From the NCBI GenBank assembly GCA_026225235.1, contig JAMFSK010000050.1, positions 1 through 64,000 on the forward strand: a DNA stretch of 64,000 bases, given 5' to 3'. The DNA is from Burkholderiales bacterium (GTDB lineage Bacteria > Pseudomonadota > Gammaproteobacteria > Burkholderiales > Burkholderiaceae). Below are positions 1-7,635 of this stretch, in pieces; position 1 is the first letter of the stretch; each line of letters starts with the position of its first letter. A program made the position numbers and the translations under genes. The notes below the pieces were generated by a model. The model saw only the letters and a program-made list of their open reading frames with translations. It did no database searches and was not told where the DNA came from.

Positions 1-710
1 AGCTGAGACGAGGTGTCGATGGTGCGCTCGTGAAGGAGGAAGTCACTCGCCTCGAATGACTGACAGCCATTGACCGCGGGATCTACGCCGAGATCGGCGA
101 ACAGGCAGTCTTCGGCAGAAATGCCGGGCAGCATGCGCGCGGCGTAGCCTTCGAGCCGAAGCCGCCGGATGGATTCGTGCGACGGGTAGGCGAACACGCC
201 GGGGTGCCCATACAGGGCGACGCAGGTCCGCTCGCCGGCCTTCACGCACCCGGTGATGTGCTGCACCATTGCCTCATAGCTTTGCGTGCGCGGCATGCCT
301 TCGCCGTAGTAGCCGCGTAGCGACATCGCGCCGCGCGGATTCAGATGACGAATCACTTCTTCCGCGACTGGGTCGGCGATGAGGTAGAGCACGGTGTCGG
401 AGACGCGAATCCAGGCGATCGCTTCGCTCGTCAACTGGCCGACGGTGCGAATCCCCGTACCGACCACGGTCAGCGAACCCCGTTTGGCCGACGTCTCTTC
501 TTCGGGCGACTTGAACTCGCTTTCAAAGGCTGAGACTTCACGGTTGAGCAATACATCCCACATGATCGACATCGAGCGGCTCAAGAGCGCCCGCTGCGAG
601 CGTTCGTCGAGCCCTTCAGTGCGCATGACCTCTGTTGGGCTACTGATGAATTCGCTTAGTCTCGCCGGATCGAATGACAAGCGGGCAAGAAACTCTGGCA
701 GGCTTCCCAT
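1..710 (-). CDS. Borosin-type peptide backbone N-methyltransferase with N-terminal borosin-binding-like domain (3' end outside window)
   Basis: The reading frame is open from the ATG at 710 to the window edge (236 complete codons, no stop), so the C-terminus is missing. GGAG lies 6 nt before the start. Residues ~5-57 are helical with a pattern (LARLSFDPARLSEF, then a GLDE turn and RSQRALLSRS) that resembles the borosin-binding domain found C-terminal in fungal OphMA or in SonA-type precursors. Residues 77-236 are a tetrapyrrole-methylase-fold SAM methyltransferase: GTGI at 84-87, YGHPGVF at 167-173, PGISAEDCLFADLGVDP at ~195-211, then QSFEASDFL. The OphMA catalytic set (Tyr66, Arg72, Tyr76, Tyr98 from memory) appears matched by Tyr135, Arg141, Tyr145 and Tyr167. 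These enzymes iteratively alpha-N-methylate backbone amides of a peptide core. The order binding domain then methyltransferase is the reverse of the fungal order. It is the last visible gene of the operon. Family call is strong; substrate is inferred. Confidence 0.85.
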   Translation of the reverse strand, partial: MGSLPEFLARLSFDPARLSEFISSPTEVMRTEGLDERSQRALLSRSMSIMWDVLLNREVSAFESEFKSPEEETSAKRGSLTVVGTGIRTVGQLTSEAIAWIRVSDTVLYLIADPVAEEVIRHLNPRGAMSLRGYYGEGMPRTQSYEAMVQHITGCVKAGERTCVALYGHPGVFAYPSHESIRRLRLEGYAARMLPGISAEDCLFADLGVDPAVNGCQSFEASDFLLHERTIDTSSQ

Positions 711-735
711 GCGGTTCTCCGTGGAGGGCGAAGGG

Positions 736-1065
736 TCACGCGACGATGATCGCGAGCGTCACGACAACAGTCGTACTAGGAGGCGAGACAGGGGGTGAGG
801 GAGGCACGGGCGGCGCGACCGGCGGGACGACCGGCGGTACCACTGGCGGCACGGTGGGCGGCGACGTGGTCGTCGTACCCGTTGTGCCGGTGCCGATGCT
901 GGTGCCGGTGGTTGTCGTCTGTGCGGGGGCGCAGGGCATGCACGAAGGCATGCAGCCGCACTGTGCCGGATAAGGCGGGAACGGCGGATACGGCGCGTTG
1001 GCCGGAACCGGCGGATAGGGGGGGTAGGGCGGAAACGGAGGATACGGCGCGGGATACGCGTGCAT
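736..1065 (-). CDS. Pro/Tyr-rich Cys-containing small protein with hydrophobic C-terminal tail; candidate borosin precursor
   Basis: 109 residues. The start is set by GAGGAG 7 nt before the ATG at 1065; an upstream in-frame start at 1122 has no such site. Layout: residues 3-34 are YPP/FPP tripeptide repeats; 36-45 hold four cysteines (CGCMPSCMPC); 50-68 are Thr/Gly-rich; 69-96 are PPV/VPP repeats; and 98-109 are TTVVVTLAIIVA ending at the stop. No signal peptide or cofactor domain is visible. The N-methyltransferase gene starts 25 nt downstream with its own ribosome site. A short Val/Ile/Ala-rich C-terminus next to a borosin-type methyltransferase is what a core peptide would look like (omphalotin's core is similarly Val/Ile/Gly-rich). 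Against this, the protein has no binding-domain helices of its own; that module sits on the enzyme. It could instead be a cell-surface or membrane-tail protein. Existence as a gene is well supported; role is inference. Confidence 0.75.
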   Translation of the reverse strand: MHAYPAPYPPFPPYPPYPPVPANAPYPPFPPYPAQCGCMPSCMPCAPAQTTTTGTSIGTGTTGTTTTSPPTVPPVVPPVVPPVAPPVPPSPPVSPPSTTVVVTLAIIVA

Positions 1066-1160
1066 GGTGCTTCTCCTCGACACGGTCGACGCGGGCGACG
1101 ACCGATCAGAACTGTGAGTCATGCTTCCAGTCGCGGTAACGAAGAGGCGCTGCCTTGCGG

Positions 1161-1565
1161 CTAGGCCGATTTTCCGTGTCGTGGCGGCGTTGGATTACCG
1201 GAACTCCGGCGTTCTTCGCGGGCCTCATGCCCGTTCTCTTTTGGGGATTCGGATGCAGCTTCGGCGCCCCCCGGTTTGTGACCCGGCTCCTCGTGTTCGC
1301 GCGGTTCGATGCCGAATACGACCGCTGAATCGCGTGCCAGGCGAAGCACCGCATCGACGCGCTCGACCGCATGCTGAAGGGAACGGATGACTTTTTCACT
1401 ACGCTCGCGCTGGCTGCGCAATCGCGCGATCTCGAGTTCGAAACCTGCGCGACGCGTATCCAGTTCCTCAAGGCCATGCTGCGTTTGTGCGAGCAGGGCG
1501 GTCAGCCAGGCACGCAGCGCGTAGGTCGGCCAGAGCGTCTTGGGCGTTTCGGTTTGTTCGGTCAT
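1161..1565 (-). CDS. Small coiled-coil protein of unknown function
   Basis: 134 residues, family not recognised. Residues ~18-80 are strongly helical with heptad-like spacing (LEELDTRRAGFELEIARLRSQ, then RSLQHAVERVDAVLRLA) and probably form a coiled coil. Residues ~88-134 are charged, Pro/Gly/Glu-rich and likely disordered. No signal peptide, membrane segment or Cys is seen. The ATG overlaps the stop of the upstream gene in an ATGA arrangement, which implies translational coupling with the proline-rich protein before it. A scaffold or chaperone role for the proline-rich proteins is possible but unsupported beyond position. Confidence 0.65.
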   Translation of the reverse strand: MTEQTETPKTLWPTYALRAWLTALLAQTQHGLEELDTRRAGFELEIARLRSQRERSEKVIRSLQHAVERVDAVLRLARDSAVVFGIEPREHEEPGHKPGGAEAASESPKENGHEAREERRSSGNPTPPRHGKSA

Positions 1566-2374
1566 GGTCTCACCTGTTGACCCAGTGTCTCGGGTACGCG
1601 TTCGAGCACCATCTCGGCGGCTTTCTCGCCAAGCTCAAGCAGTGCGTCGAAATTCGGCAGGCCAGCGGGTTCAGGGAACGCAGAGGCATTCGAGCCGAGC
1701 CCGGCCACCCGCGATGCGAGCGATGACGGTCGTGCGACGACGGCTGCAGTGGCCGCGGTCGGGGTGCTTGCTACGGGTGATGTGACAGAGGCGGTTGCCG
1801 CCGTTGAAGGGGCCGCGGTTGCTGCGCCGGTCGGCGTGCCCGTTGCATTTCCCATCGCACTTCCCATGGCCGCGCCACACGTGCAACCGCATCCGCTGCC
1901 GCCCGGCGTAATGAAGACATAGGGCGGGTACGGCGGAAAGGGTGGGAATGGCGGATTCGGTGGCGGTGCTGCATAAGGGGGAAACGGCGGATACGGCGGG
2001 TAGGCGGGGCCGGGTCCGGCATGGTGGCCCGGAGATGGCCACGGTGAATCGTGATGATGCACCGAGTATTCATCGCCATGCCATTCGGGCCGTTCTCTGC
2101 GGTGATGCCAATGGCGCTCATGATGATCGTCGCACCGATGCTCGCGTTCAAAGTCTCGGGGGCGGTCGCGATCTTCGTATTCACGCCGCTCATCCCGTCG
2201 TTCGTCGTGCTCCCGCTCATGCTCCCGATCACGCTCGTGTTCTTTCTCGTGAGCTTCGTAGTGATCGTCTTCGCAATCCTCGTGGCGTCGTTCCTGAACG
2301 AGAACCAGTGCCGCGATGCGCAGTGCCCTCGAGGCTTCGCGTAAAGCATCACTCAGGCGTCGTGCGTCACGCAT
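1562..2374 (-). CDS. Charged, YPP-repeat, Cys-Gly-Cys protein of unknown function (first gene of the borosin-like operon)
   Basis: 270 residues. AGGGAGGT lies 6 nt before the ATG at 2374, which is preferred over the upstream in-frame start at 2470. Segments in order: a short helix (~1-30); a very charged Glu/Asp/Arg/His stretch (~30-105) with EHERD-like repeats; a His/Trp/Pro part; a YPP/FPP/PPF repeat block (~123-150); a CGCTCG cysteine motif; an Ala/Thr/Gly-rich linker; and a final helix (~240-265). The YPP block followed by a CGC motif is shared with the 109-residue protein two genes downstream, so the two are probably related by module duplication. Unlike that protein it ends in a charged helix, not a hydrophobic tail. 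Its stop overlaps the next start (ATGA). Function unknown. Confidence 0.7.
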   Translation of the reverse strand: MRDARRLSDALREASRALRIAALVLVQERRHEDCEDDHYEAHEKEHERDREHEREHDERRDERREYEDRDRPRDFEREHRCDDHHERHWHHRRERPEWHGDEYSVHHHDSPWPSPGHHAGPGPAYPPYPPFPPYAAPPPNPPFPPFPPYPPYVFITPGGSGCGCTCGAAMGSAMGNATGTPTGAATAAPSTAATASVTSPVASTPTAATAAVVARPSSLASRVAGLGSNASAFPEPAGLPNFDALLELGEKAAEMVLERVPETLGQQVRP

Positions 2375-2877
2375 TTTTGCACCTCCCTGGGAAGAGCGCC
2401 GAAGTAATTCGCCGACGCACGGACGCCAGACTCTCCGACCGGAATACTTCGGAGTGCGGCGTTCCAACATCTTATGTGTTAGGCGCTATTGATCAAAAGT
2501 CAAGACGGGATCGGGACATCCCCGAGAGGCACCGGAGGTCCATTTTTCGCCGCGCCGCGTGGGCCATTCAGCGTGCGCGAATACCAACGGGGCGCCCGCC
2601 CGACTCGGTCGCGCCCTAACTGTTTTTCGCGCCGCAAGACCAGGATTGAAAATTTTCGGAAAGCATTGCGAAATATTTGTAAGCATGCGGCCCGCGTAGA
2701 AGGTCGGTACGCCGGAAATCGATCGATATTTGTCGATGCGCCTGTTCAGACCCTTCAGGAAGGCAATGCGCGGCCGTTGATTGATGTACGCGGTCTTCGT
2801 GCATCGCGCGTGGTCTGGCGCGCAACACTTCACTGCGGCACGTACATCAGAATCGAGCGTTCTAAGGAAACAGAATC
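2375..2877. other. Divergent intergenic region
   Basis: 503 bp between the leftward YPP/methyltransferase operon and the rightward chemoreceptor gene. I see the candidate leftward promoter at 2469-2496 and AAGGA ahead of the chemoreceptor ATG. The middle holds AT-richer patches (around 2620-2690 and 2715-2735). No convincing gene, structured RNA or repeat was recognised; reading frames crossing it look like shadows. Confidence 0.5.
2469..2496 (-). promoter_or_regulatory. Candidate sigma-70 promoter of the YPP/methyltransferase operon
   Basis: On the minus strand TTGATC (2496-2491) and TAAGAT (2474-2469) are separated by 16 nt, about 95 nt before the first gene's ATG. Four of six bases match at each box. 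It was found by eye and is a weak but well-placed candidate. Confidence 0.3.
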
Positions 2878-4632
2878 ATGAAGTCACTCAGCATACGATT
2901 CAAAATAATCGCGGTGCTTTTCGTGTGTGGCGCCCTCACCCTGGCCATCGGGGTGTTTGGCATTTTCGGTTTGTCGCGCGTCAACTCCAACGTGTCAGGG
3001 GTCTTCAACGAGACGATCCTCCCGATCACGCAGCTCTCCAATGTACGTGCCGCGCAACTATCGATCCGCCTGAAACTGCGTCGTATGCAGGCCATTCATA
3101 CCCCCGAGAATATCACTCAGACTGCGGCGAGTATTCAGGAAGACCTCGCTGAGCAATCCAGGATATGGAGCGCCTACTACACCGGGGGCATCTCGACCCC
3201 GGCTGAGCACACTGCCGCAGACAAGATCGCGCATGCACTCGAGGAGTCCAAAGGCCAGACTCATGATCAGCTTGCGCTGTTCGCTGCAGGCAACTTCGAC
3301 AAAGCGAGCGAATCGCTCGAGCAGACCGCCGGTTCATCCGATGTCATCTCGAATGGGCTTCGCGACGATGAACTGATCAATGTCAATGAAGCTAAGGCCT
3401 ACGTCGAAGACAGTGCCTCGACCTACAGCACCCTGCGCTGGATCGCCATTGCACTGGTGAGCATCGGCACACTCGTTCTGGTTTGTGCTGCAGCGTACTT
3501 GTTGCGATGCATTTCCGCCCCGTTGAACCAGGCGGTCGGCGTAGCCAACGAGATTGCTGCGGGTAACCTGGAGAACGCGATCGAGATCACGTCGGGCGAC
3601 GAGTTCGGCACGCTGCTGGGCGCGCTGAAGAAGATGGATCTGCAACTCAGCTCGACGATCCGCGGCATCAAGCAGTCGACGGAGTCCGTTACCGTTGCAT
3701 CCCGCGAAATTGCCGCGGGCAATATCGATTTGTCGGCCCGTACCGAAGAGCAGGCGGCCTCGCTCGAAGAAACGGCGTCGAGCATGACCGAGTTGACCGA
3801 GACGGTCAGGCAGAACGCCGAGAACGCGCGCCAGGCTAATGCGATGGCATCGAACGCGACGGGCATGGCCGATACGGGCAATGAAGCGGTACAGGCGATG
3901 GTGGACACGATCGGCAAAATCAGCGACAGCTCCAGCAAGATCTCCGACATCACCGGGCTGATCGAAGGAATTGCCTTCCAGACCAATATTCTCGCGCTCA
4001 ATGCGGCGGTCGAGGCGGCGCGTGCGGGGGAACAGGGCCGAGGTTTCGCGGTGGTGGCGAGCGAGGTGCGCAGTCTCGCCCAGCGCTCAGCGTCGGCGGC
4101 AAAGGAAATCAAGGACCTGATCGGCTCGTCGGTTGCCATGGTGCAAAATGGTTCGCGCCAGGCAAGCGAAGTCGGCACGACGATGGATCAGGTCAAGCAG
4201 GCGATCAAGCAGGTGGCGGATATCGTCGGAGAAATCACGGCGGCGTCGGATGAGCAAAGCCGGGGTATCGAGCAGGTCAATCAGGCGATCAACCAGATGG
4301 ACGAGGTGACCCAGCAAAACGCCGCCCTCGTCGAGCAGGCGGCTGCCGCGGCTCAGTCGCTCGAAGAGCAGGCCAACAACCTGAAGCAAGCGATCGCGGT
4401 GTTCAAGCTGTCGGACTCGAATCAGCCGATAAGCAGCGCACCGGCGACCCGGCCGACGCCCGCTCGATCGACGACGCGCGGCCTCTCAGCGGCCGTCGCG
4501 ACGCCCAGGTGCCAACCGACGTCTCGCTCGCAGTCGCAAGCGATGAAGCCCGTTGAGAAGCGCGTTCCAGTGATCGAGAAGCGCGCAGCACCGGTACTCG
4601 AAACGGCCAACGAAAGCTGGCAGACGTTTTAA
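2878..4632 (+). CDS. Methyl-accepting chemotaxis protein (4HB periplasmic sensor, HAMP, signalling domain)
   Basis: 584 residues; AAGGA precedes the ATG. TM1 is at ~8-31, a four-helix-bundle-type periplasmic sensor at ~35-185, TM2 at ~187-210, HAMP at ~212-265, and a long cytoplasmic coiled coil whose conserved hairpin tip ([20 protein letters not shown]) is at ~362-382. It senses a periplasmic ligand and controls CheA through CheW. The extreme C-terminus ends in SWQTF, which fits the x-aromatic-x-x-aromatic pattern of the NWETF pentapeptide that tethers CheR/CheB in E. coli Tar/Tsr. A Pro/Ser/Arg-rich linker (~510-575) precedes it. Ligand unknown; no chemotaxis kinase genes are nearby. Confidence 0.93.
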   Translation: MKSLSIRFKIIAVLFVCGALTLAIGVFGIFGLSRVNSNVSGVFNETILPITQLSNVRAAQLSIRLKLRRMQAIHTPENITQTAASIQEDLAEQSRIWSAYYTGGISTPAEHTAADKIAHALEESKGQTHDQLALFAAGNFDKASESLEQTAGSSDVISNGLRDDELINVNEAKAYVEDSASTYSTLRWIAIALVSIGTLVLVCAAAYLLRCISAPLNQAVGVANEIAAGNLENAIEITSGDEFGTLLGALKKMDLQLSSTIRGIKQSTESVTVASREIAAGNIDLSARTEEQAASLEETASSMTELTETVRQNAENARQANAMASNATGMADTGNEAVQAMVDTIGKISDSSSKISDITGLIEGIAFQTNILALNAAVEAARAGEQGRGFAVVASEVRSLAQRSASAAKEIKDLIGSSVAMVQNGSRQASEVGTTMDQVKQAIKQVADIVGEITAASDEQSRGIEQVNQAINQMDEVTQQNAALVEQAAAAAQSLEEQANNLKQAIAVFKLSDSNQPISSAPATRPTPARSTTRGLSAAVATPRCQPTSRSQSQAMKPVEKRVPVIEKRAAPVLETANESWQTF

Positions 4633-4890
4633 GTGAGTGCGGCGGAGTGCGCTCATAGGGTCCCGGCTTGCTTGCGCTGATCAGGCGAGCACGTCTGCGA
4701 ACACGTGATTGGCGAACTTTCATCCAAGCGCGCACCGAGGACGATGTGCGACCCGTATGCGCCGTCCGAGCTAACATAAGCACCTTTGATTGGTTCCGTC
4801 GCACGAGAACGAGTGCTAAGGTCTTGGGCCTGCATTCGTCTTGCCGATCTGTCCCATATCGATGACCGCCGCTCTTGACTGCACCCGCCC

Positions 4891-6528
4891 ATGACTGCTA
4901 CCGATTCCGTCACTATCGACCCCACGATCGTCGCGCGAGCGGCGATTCCCGTTCGCTCGTTCGAGTCGATCCGTTCCGCGCTGCTGGAACGCCGCGAGAT
5001 CGCGATCCTCGATGTCCGCGAAGAAGACCCCCATGCGAGCGCACATCCGCTGTTCGCCTCGAACCTGTCACTCTCGCGGCTTGAACTCGATGTTTTCACG
5101 CGTCTGCCTCGGCGCAGTGTGCCGATCGTCGTCTTCGACAACGGCGAGGGGCTGGCCGAGCGCGCGGCACGTCGACTGCTTGAGTTCGGCTATACCGATG
5201 TGGCCTTGCTGGAGAATGGTCTGTACGGATGGGCGCAGGCTGGGGGCGAAGTCTTCCGCGACGTCAACTCGGCGAGCAAGGCGTTTGGCGAACTCGTCGA
5301 ATCGAAGCGCCATACCCCTTCGTTGCCAGCCGAGGAAGTCAAGGCTCTGCTCGATCGTCAAGCCAATGTCGTCGTGCTCGATGCGCGACGCTTCGACGAA
5401 TACGCGACGATGAATATCCCGACTGGCATCTCTGTACCCGGTGCGGAACTGGTGTTGCGGGTGCGCGAACTGGCGCCCGATCCCTCGACCCAAGTCATCG
5501 TCAATTGCGCGGGGCGCACCCGGAGCATCATCGGCACGCAATCGCTGGTGAATGCGGGTATTCCGAACCCGGTGGCCGCGTTGCGCAATGGGACGATTGG
5601 CTGGACGCTCGCGGGGCAGGCGCTCGAACGTGGCAGTCAGCGGCGTTTCAAGCCGGTTTCGGAACCTACCCGTCAAGCGGCAGCCGCTTCGGCGCAGGCG
5701 CTCGCAGAGCGCGCGGGCGTGCGACGGACCGACTCCGCACAGCTTGCCCGGTGGCTGATCGATCGCGAGCGCACGACTTATCTGCTCGACGTGCGCACCC
5801 CTGAGGAGTTCGAGGCCGGCCATCTGCCGGGTTCGCAAAGCACGCCCGGTGGTCAGCTCGTTCAGGAAACGGAAGTTGTCGTGCCAGTGCGGGGAGCACG
5901 CGTCGTGCTGGTCGACGACGATGGTGTGCGGGCCAATATGACGGCATCGTGGCTCGCGCAATTGGATCATGAGGTCTACGTACTCGAGGGTCTGGTGAAG
6001 GCCGACTTTAGCGAGCAAGGCCCGCGGCACGTCCCACGTCCACCGCTGCCGGCACAGGACGACATTTCAGTCGAGGCGCTCGCGCGCTTGCTCGAATCCA
6101 GCGAGCCTGGCGAGACGGTCGTACTCGATATGACGATGAGCGCCCACTATGTCAGCGCGCATATCCCGGGTGCCTGGTTCGTGCTGCGCGCGGACATTGC
6201 TCAGGCCCTCTCGAAGCTTCCCCCAGCGAACCGCTATGTATTGACGTGCGCCAGTAGCGCCTTGGCGCGCTATGCCTTGCCTGAGGTCGTTGCGGCCACC
6301 GGCAAGAGGGTGCAAGTGTTGACCGGTGGCACGGCCGCCTGGAAAGCCGCAGGCTTGCCGCTCGAGACGGGTGAGACTCGACTCGCGTCTGCACGCATCG
6401 ATCGCTACCGTCGGCCCTATGAAGGCACCGATAGCGCGCGCGAAGCAATGCAAGCCTATCTGGATTGGGAATACGGTCTTGTAGCTCAACTTGAGCGGGA
6501 TGGAACACACGGCTTCCGCGTGATCTAG
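4891..6528 (+). CDS. Four-domain rhodanese-like protein
   Basis: 545 residues made of four consecutive rhodanese-fold repeats (~18-120, ~145-245, ~275-375, ~390-495) plus a C-terminal tail. Rhodaneses move sulfane sulfur through a persulfidated Cys in a CxxxxR/T loop. Here loop 2 has Cys206 in CAGRTR and loop 4 has Cys453 in CASSAL. Loop 1 reads DNGEGL and loop 3 DDDGVR, so both lack the Cys. Domains 1 and 3 are therefore probably structural or binding domains paired with active domains 2 and 4. No signal peptide; probably cytosolic. The start has no strong Shine-Dalgarno site. The physiological acceptor is unknown. Confidence 0.88.
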   Translation: MTATDSVTIDPTIVARAAIPVRSFESIRSALLERREIAILDVREEDPHASAHPLFASNLSLSRLELDVFTRLPRRSVPIVVFDNGEGLAERAARRLLEFGYTDVALLENGLYGWAQAGGEVFRDVNSASKAFGELVESKRHTPSLPAEEVKALLDRQANVVVLDARRFDEYATMNIPTGISVPGAELVLRVRELAPDPSTQVIVNCAGRTRSIIGTQSLVNAGIPNPVAALRNGTIGWTLAGQALERGSQRRFKPVSEPTRQAAAASAQALAERAGVRRTDSAQLARWLIDRERTTYLLDVRTPEEFEAGHLPGSQSTPGGQLVQETEVVVPVRGARVVLVDDDGVRANMTASWLAQLDHEVYVLEGLVKADFSEQGPRHVPRPPLPAQDDISVEALARLLESSEPGETVVLDMTMSAHYVSAHIPGAWFVLRADIAQALSKLPPANRYVLTCASSALARYALPEVVAATGKRVQVLTGGTAAWKAAGLPLETGETRLASARIDRYRRPYEGTDSAREAMQAYLDWEYGLVAQLERDGTHGFRVI

Positions 6529-6702
6529 GTATTCAGCAGCGTCGAATACAACGTCGTCTCGAACTGCGCGCGTAACGCTCCTTCTTGCCGATCTGGCTGC
6601 CGTCCTGAGTCAGTTCGACGTCGTCGCCACCTGTGATGATGTGAACCGCAATGTCCCTGCGTGAAGCCTTGCCTTGCGAGGCTAACGATATTCCTTTTGC
6701 GA

Positions 6703-7467
6703 CTACTTGCTTATACCGGATCGCGCATGATCGGACCATGAAGCCATCATCGAGCTGTTGACGACGAATTCATACTGTTCAGGGCGGATAAGAAATACCG
6801 TCGATTCGCATATGCGGCCGTCGGTCAGCGATGTCGTACGTTTCATCACAAGCAGGGGAGCGGCTTCGGCGATGCCGAGCTTGCGCGCGATCCCGGCGGA
6901 TGCCGCGACTGCCGTGATCGACATTTCCGCACGTTCGATATGCCAGCCCTCGAGCGATTCCAGCATCTCGTACGACGGTGTACCTGCGGCCTGATCGCGC
7001 GAGATCACGCGTGCTTCAGGGAGCATATAGGTCTGGGCGAGGGCGATAGGTTGATCGTCTACGGAATGCAGCCGCTCGATATAGATACAGCTTTCGACAT
7101 CGGCCGCAAAAAGCCCTTCAAGGAACTCGGGGACTGCACGCTCCTCCATTTGCAGGAGCGTCATGCGAGGTGCCGCGCCCTGGCGTGCGAGCGAATCATA
7201 AAAGCCGCGCAGGACGTCGAGCGGATGCCGCAGGCGCTTGGTGGCGACGAAAGTGCCCTTGCCCTGTTTGCGCTCGACGAGTTTCTCCGTGGCGAGCTTG
7301 CCGATTGCCAGCCGGACCGTCACGCGACTGACGGCAAACCGTTCGCTGAGTTCGGCCTCGGAAGGCAGTTTTCCCGAGGGCTCAAAGCGGCCGCGTTCGA
7401 TTTCTCCACGCAGGGTGGTGGCGATCTGCTCGTAGAGCGAGGTCATGTTTTCGCGGACTAAAGGCAT
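6703..7467 (-). CDS. GntR-family regulator (HutC-type, UTRA ligand domain)
   Basis: 254 residues from the ATG at 7467; an earlier in-frame start at 7608 would add 47 residues absent from the family. An N-terminal winged HTH (~8-75, LPSEAELSERFAVSRVTVRLAI) is followed by a UTRA/chorismate-lyase-like effector domain (~95-245). HutC-type regulators usually repress a neighbouring uptake or catabolic operon until a small ligand binds. It is divergent from the DASS transporter and DUF3604 genes, which it most likely controls; candidate operator repeats lie between. Confidence 0.9.
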   Translation of the reverse strand: MPLVRENMTSLYEQIATTLRGEIERGRFEPSGKLPSEAELSERFAVSRVTVRLAIGKLATEKLVERKQGKGTFVATKRLRHPLDVLRGFYDSLARQGAAPRMTLLQMEERAVPEFLEGLFAADVESCIYIERLHSVDDQPIALAQTYMLPEARVISRDQAAGTPSYEMLESLEGWHIERAEMSITAVAASAGIARKLGIAEAAPLLVMKRTTSLTDGRICESTVFLIRPEQYEFVVNSSMMASWSDHARSGISK

Positions 7468-7509
7468 GGCTCGTTCAGTTCCTTCAAGGCGGGGCGCCCC
7501 GCGCGGGCC

Positions 7510-7525
7510 TTCCAACAAATTGGAA
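7510..7525. promoter_or_regulatory. Perfect inverted repeat, candidate GntR operator
   Basis: TTCCAA-CAAA-TTGGAA is a perfect 6-4-6 dyad between the GntR gene and the DASS transporter, 43 nt before the regulator's ATG. It fits a dimer-binding operator; regulator assignment is by position only. Confidence 0.45.
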
Positions 7526-7558
7526 TATCGATGTGAAAAGGCATTGGATCGCCAGCTT

Positions 7559-7574
7559 GTATTAAAACGTATTA
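7559..7574. repeat. GTATTA direct repeat spaced one helical turn
   Basis: GTATTA at 7559-7564 and again at 7569-7574, exactly 10 bp apart, lie upstream of the transporter GTG start at 7636. This may be a regulator site or part of a -10 region (TATTAA/TATTAT). Confidence 0.35.
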
Positions 7575-7635
7575 TGCCAACTCTCCGGCCGGCAGGTGGC
7601 CCCCGCATTAGAGTCTGACCATCGGGAGTTGGGAA

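Noticed and set aside
736..2050. Tandem GGCGGATACGG-like DNA repeats as a possible CRISPR or minisatellite
   Set aside because: The repeats are in frame and explained by YPP/FPP codons; there are no spacers of constant size.
1942..2619. A + strand frame across the YPP protein gene and the intergenic region
   Set aside because: It lacks a ribosome site and its composition mirrors the repetitive minus-strand gene.
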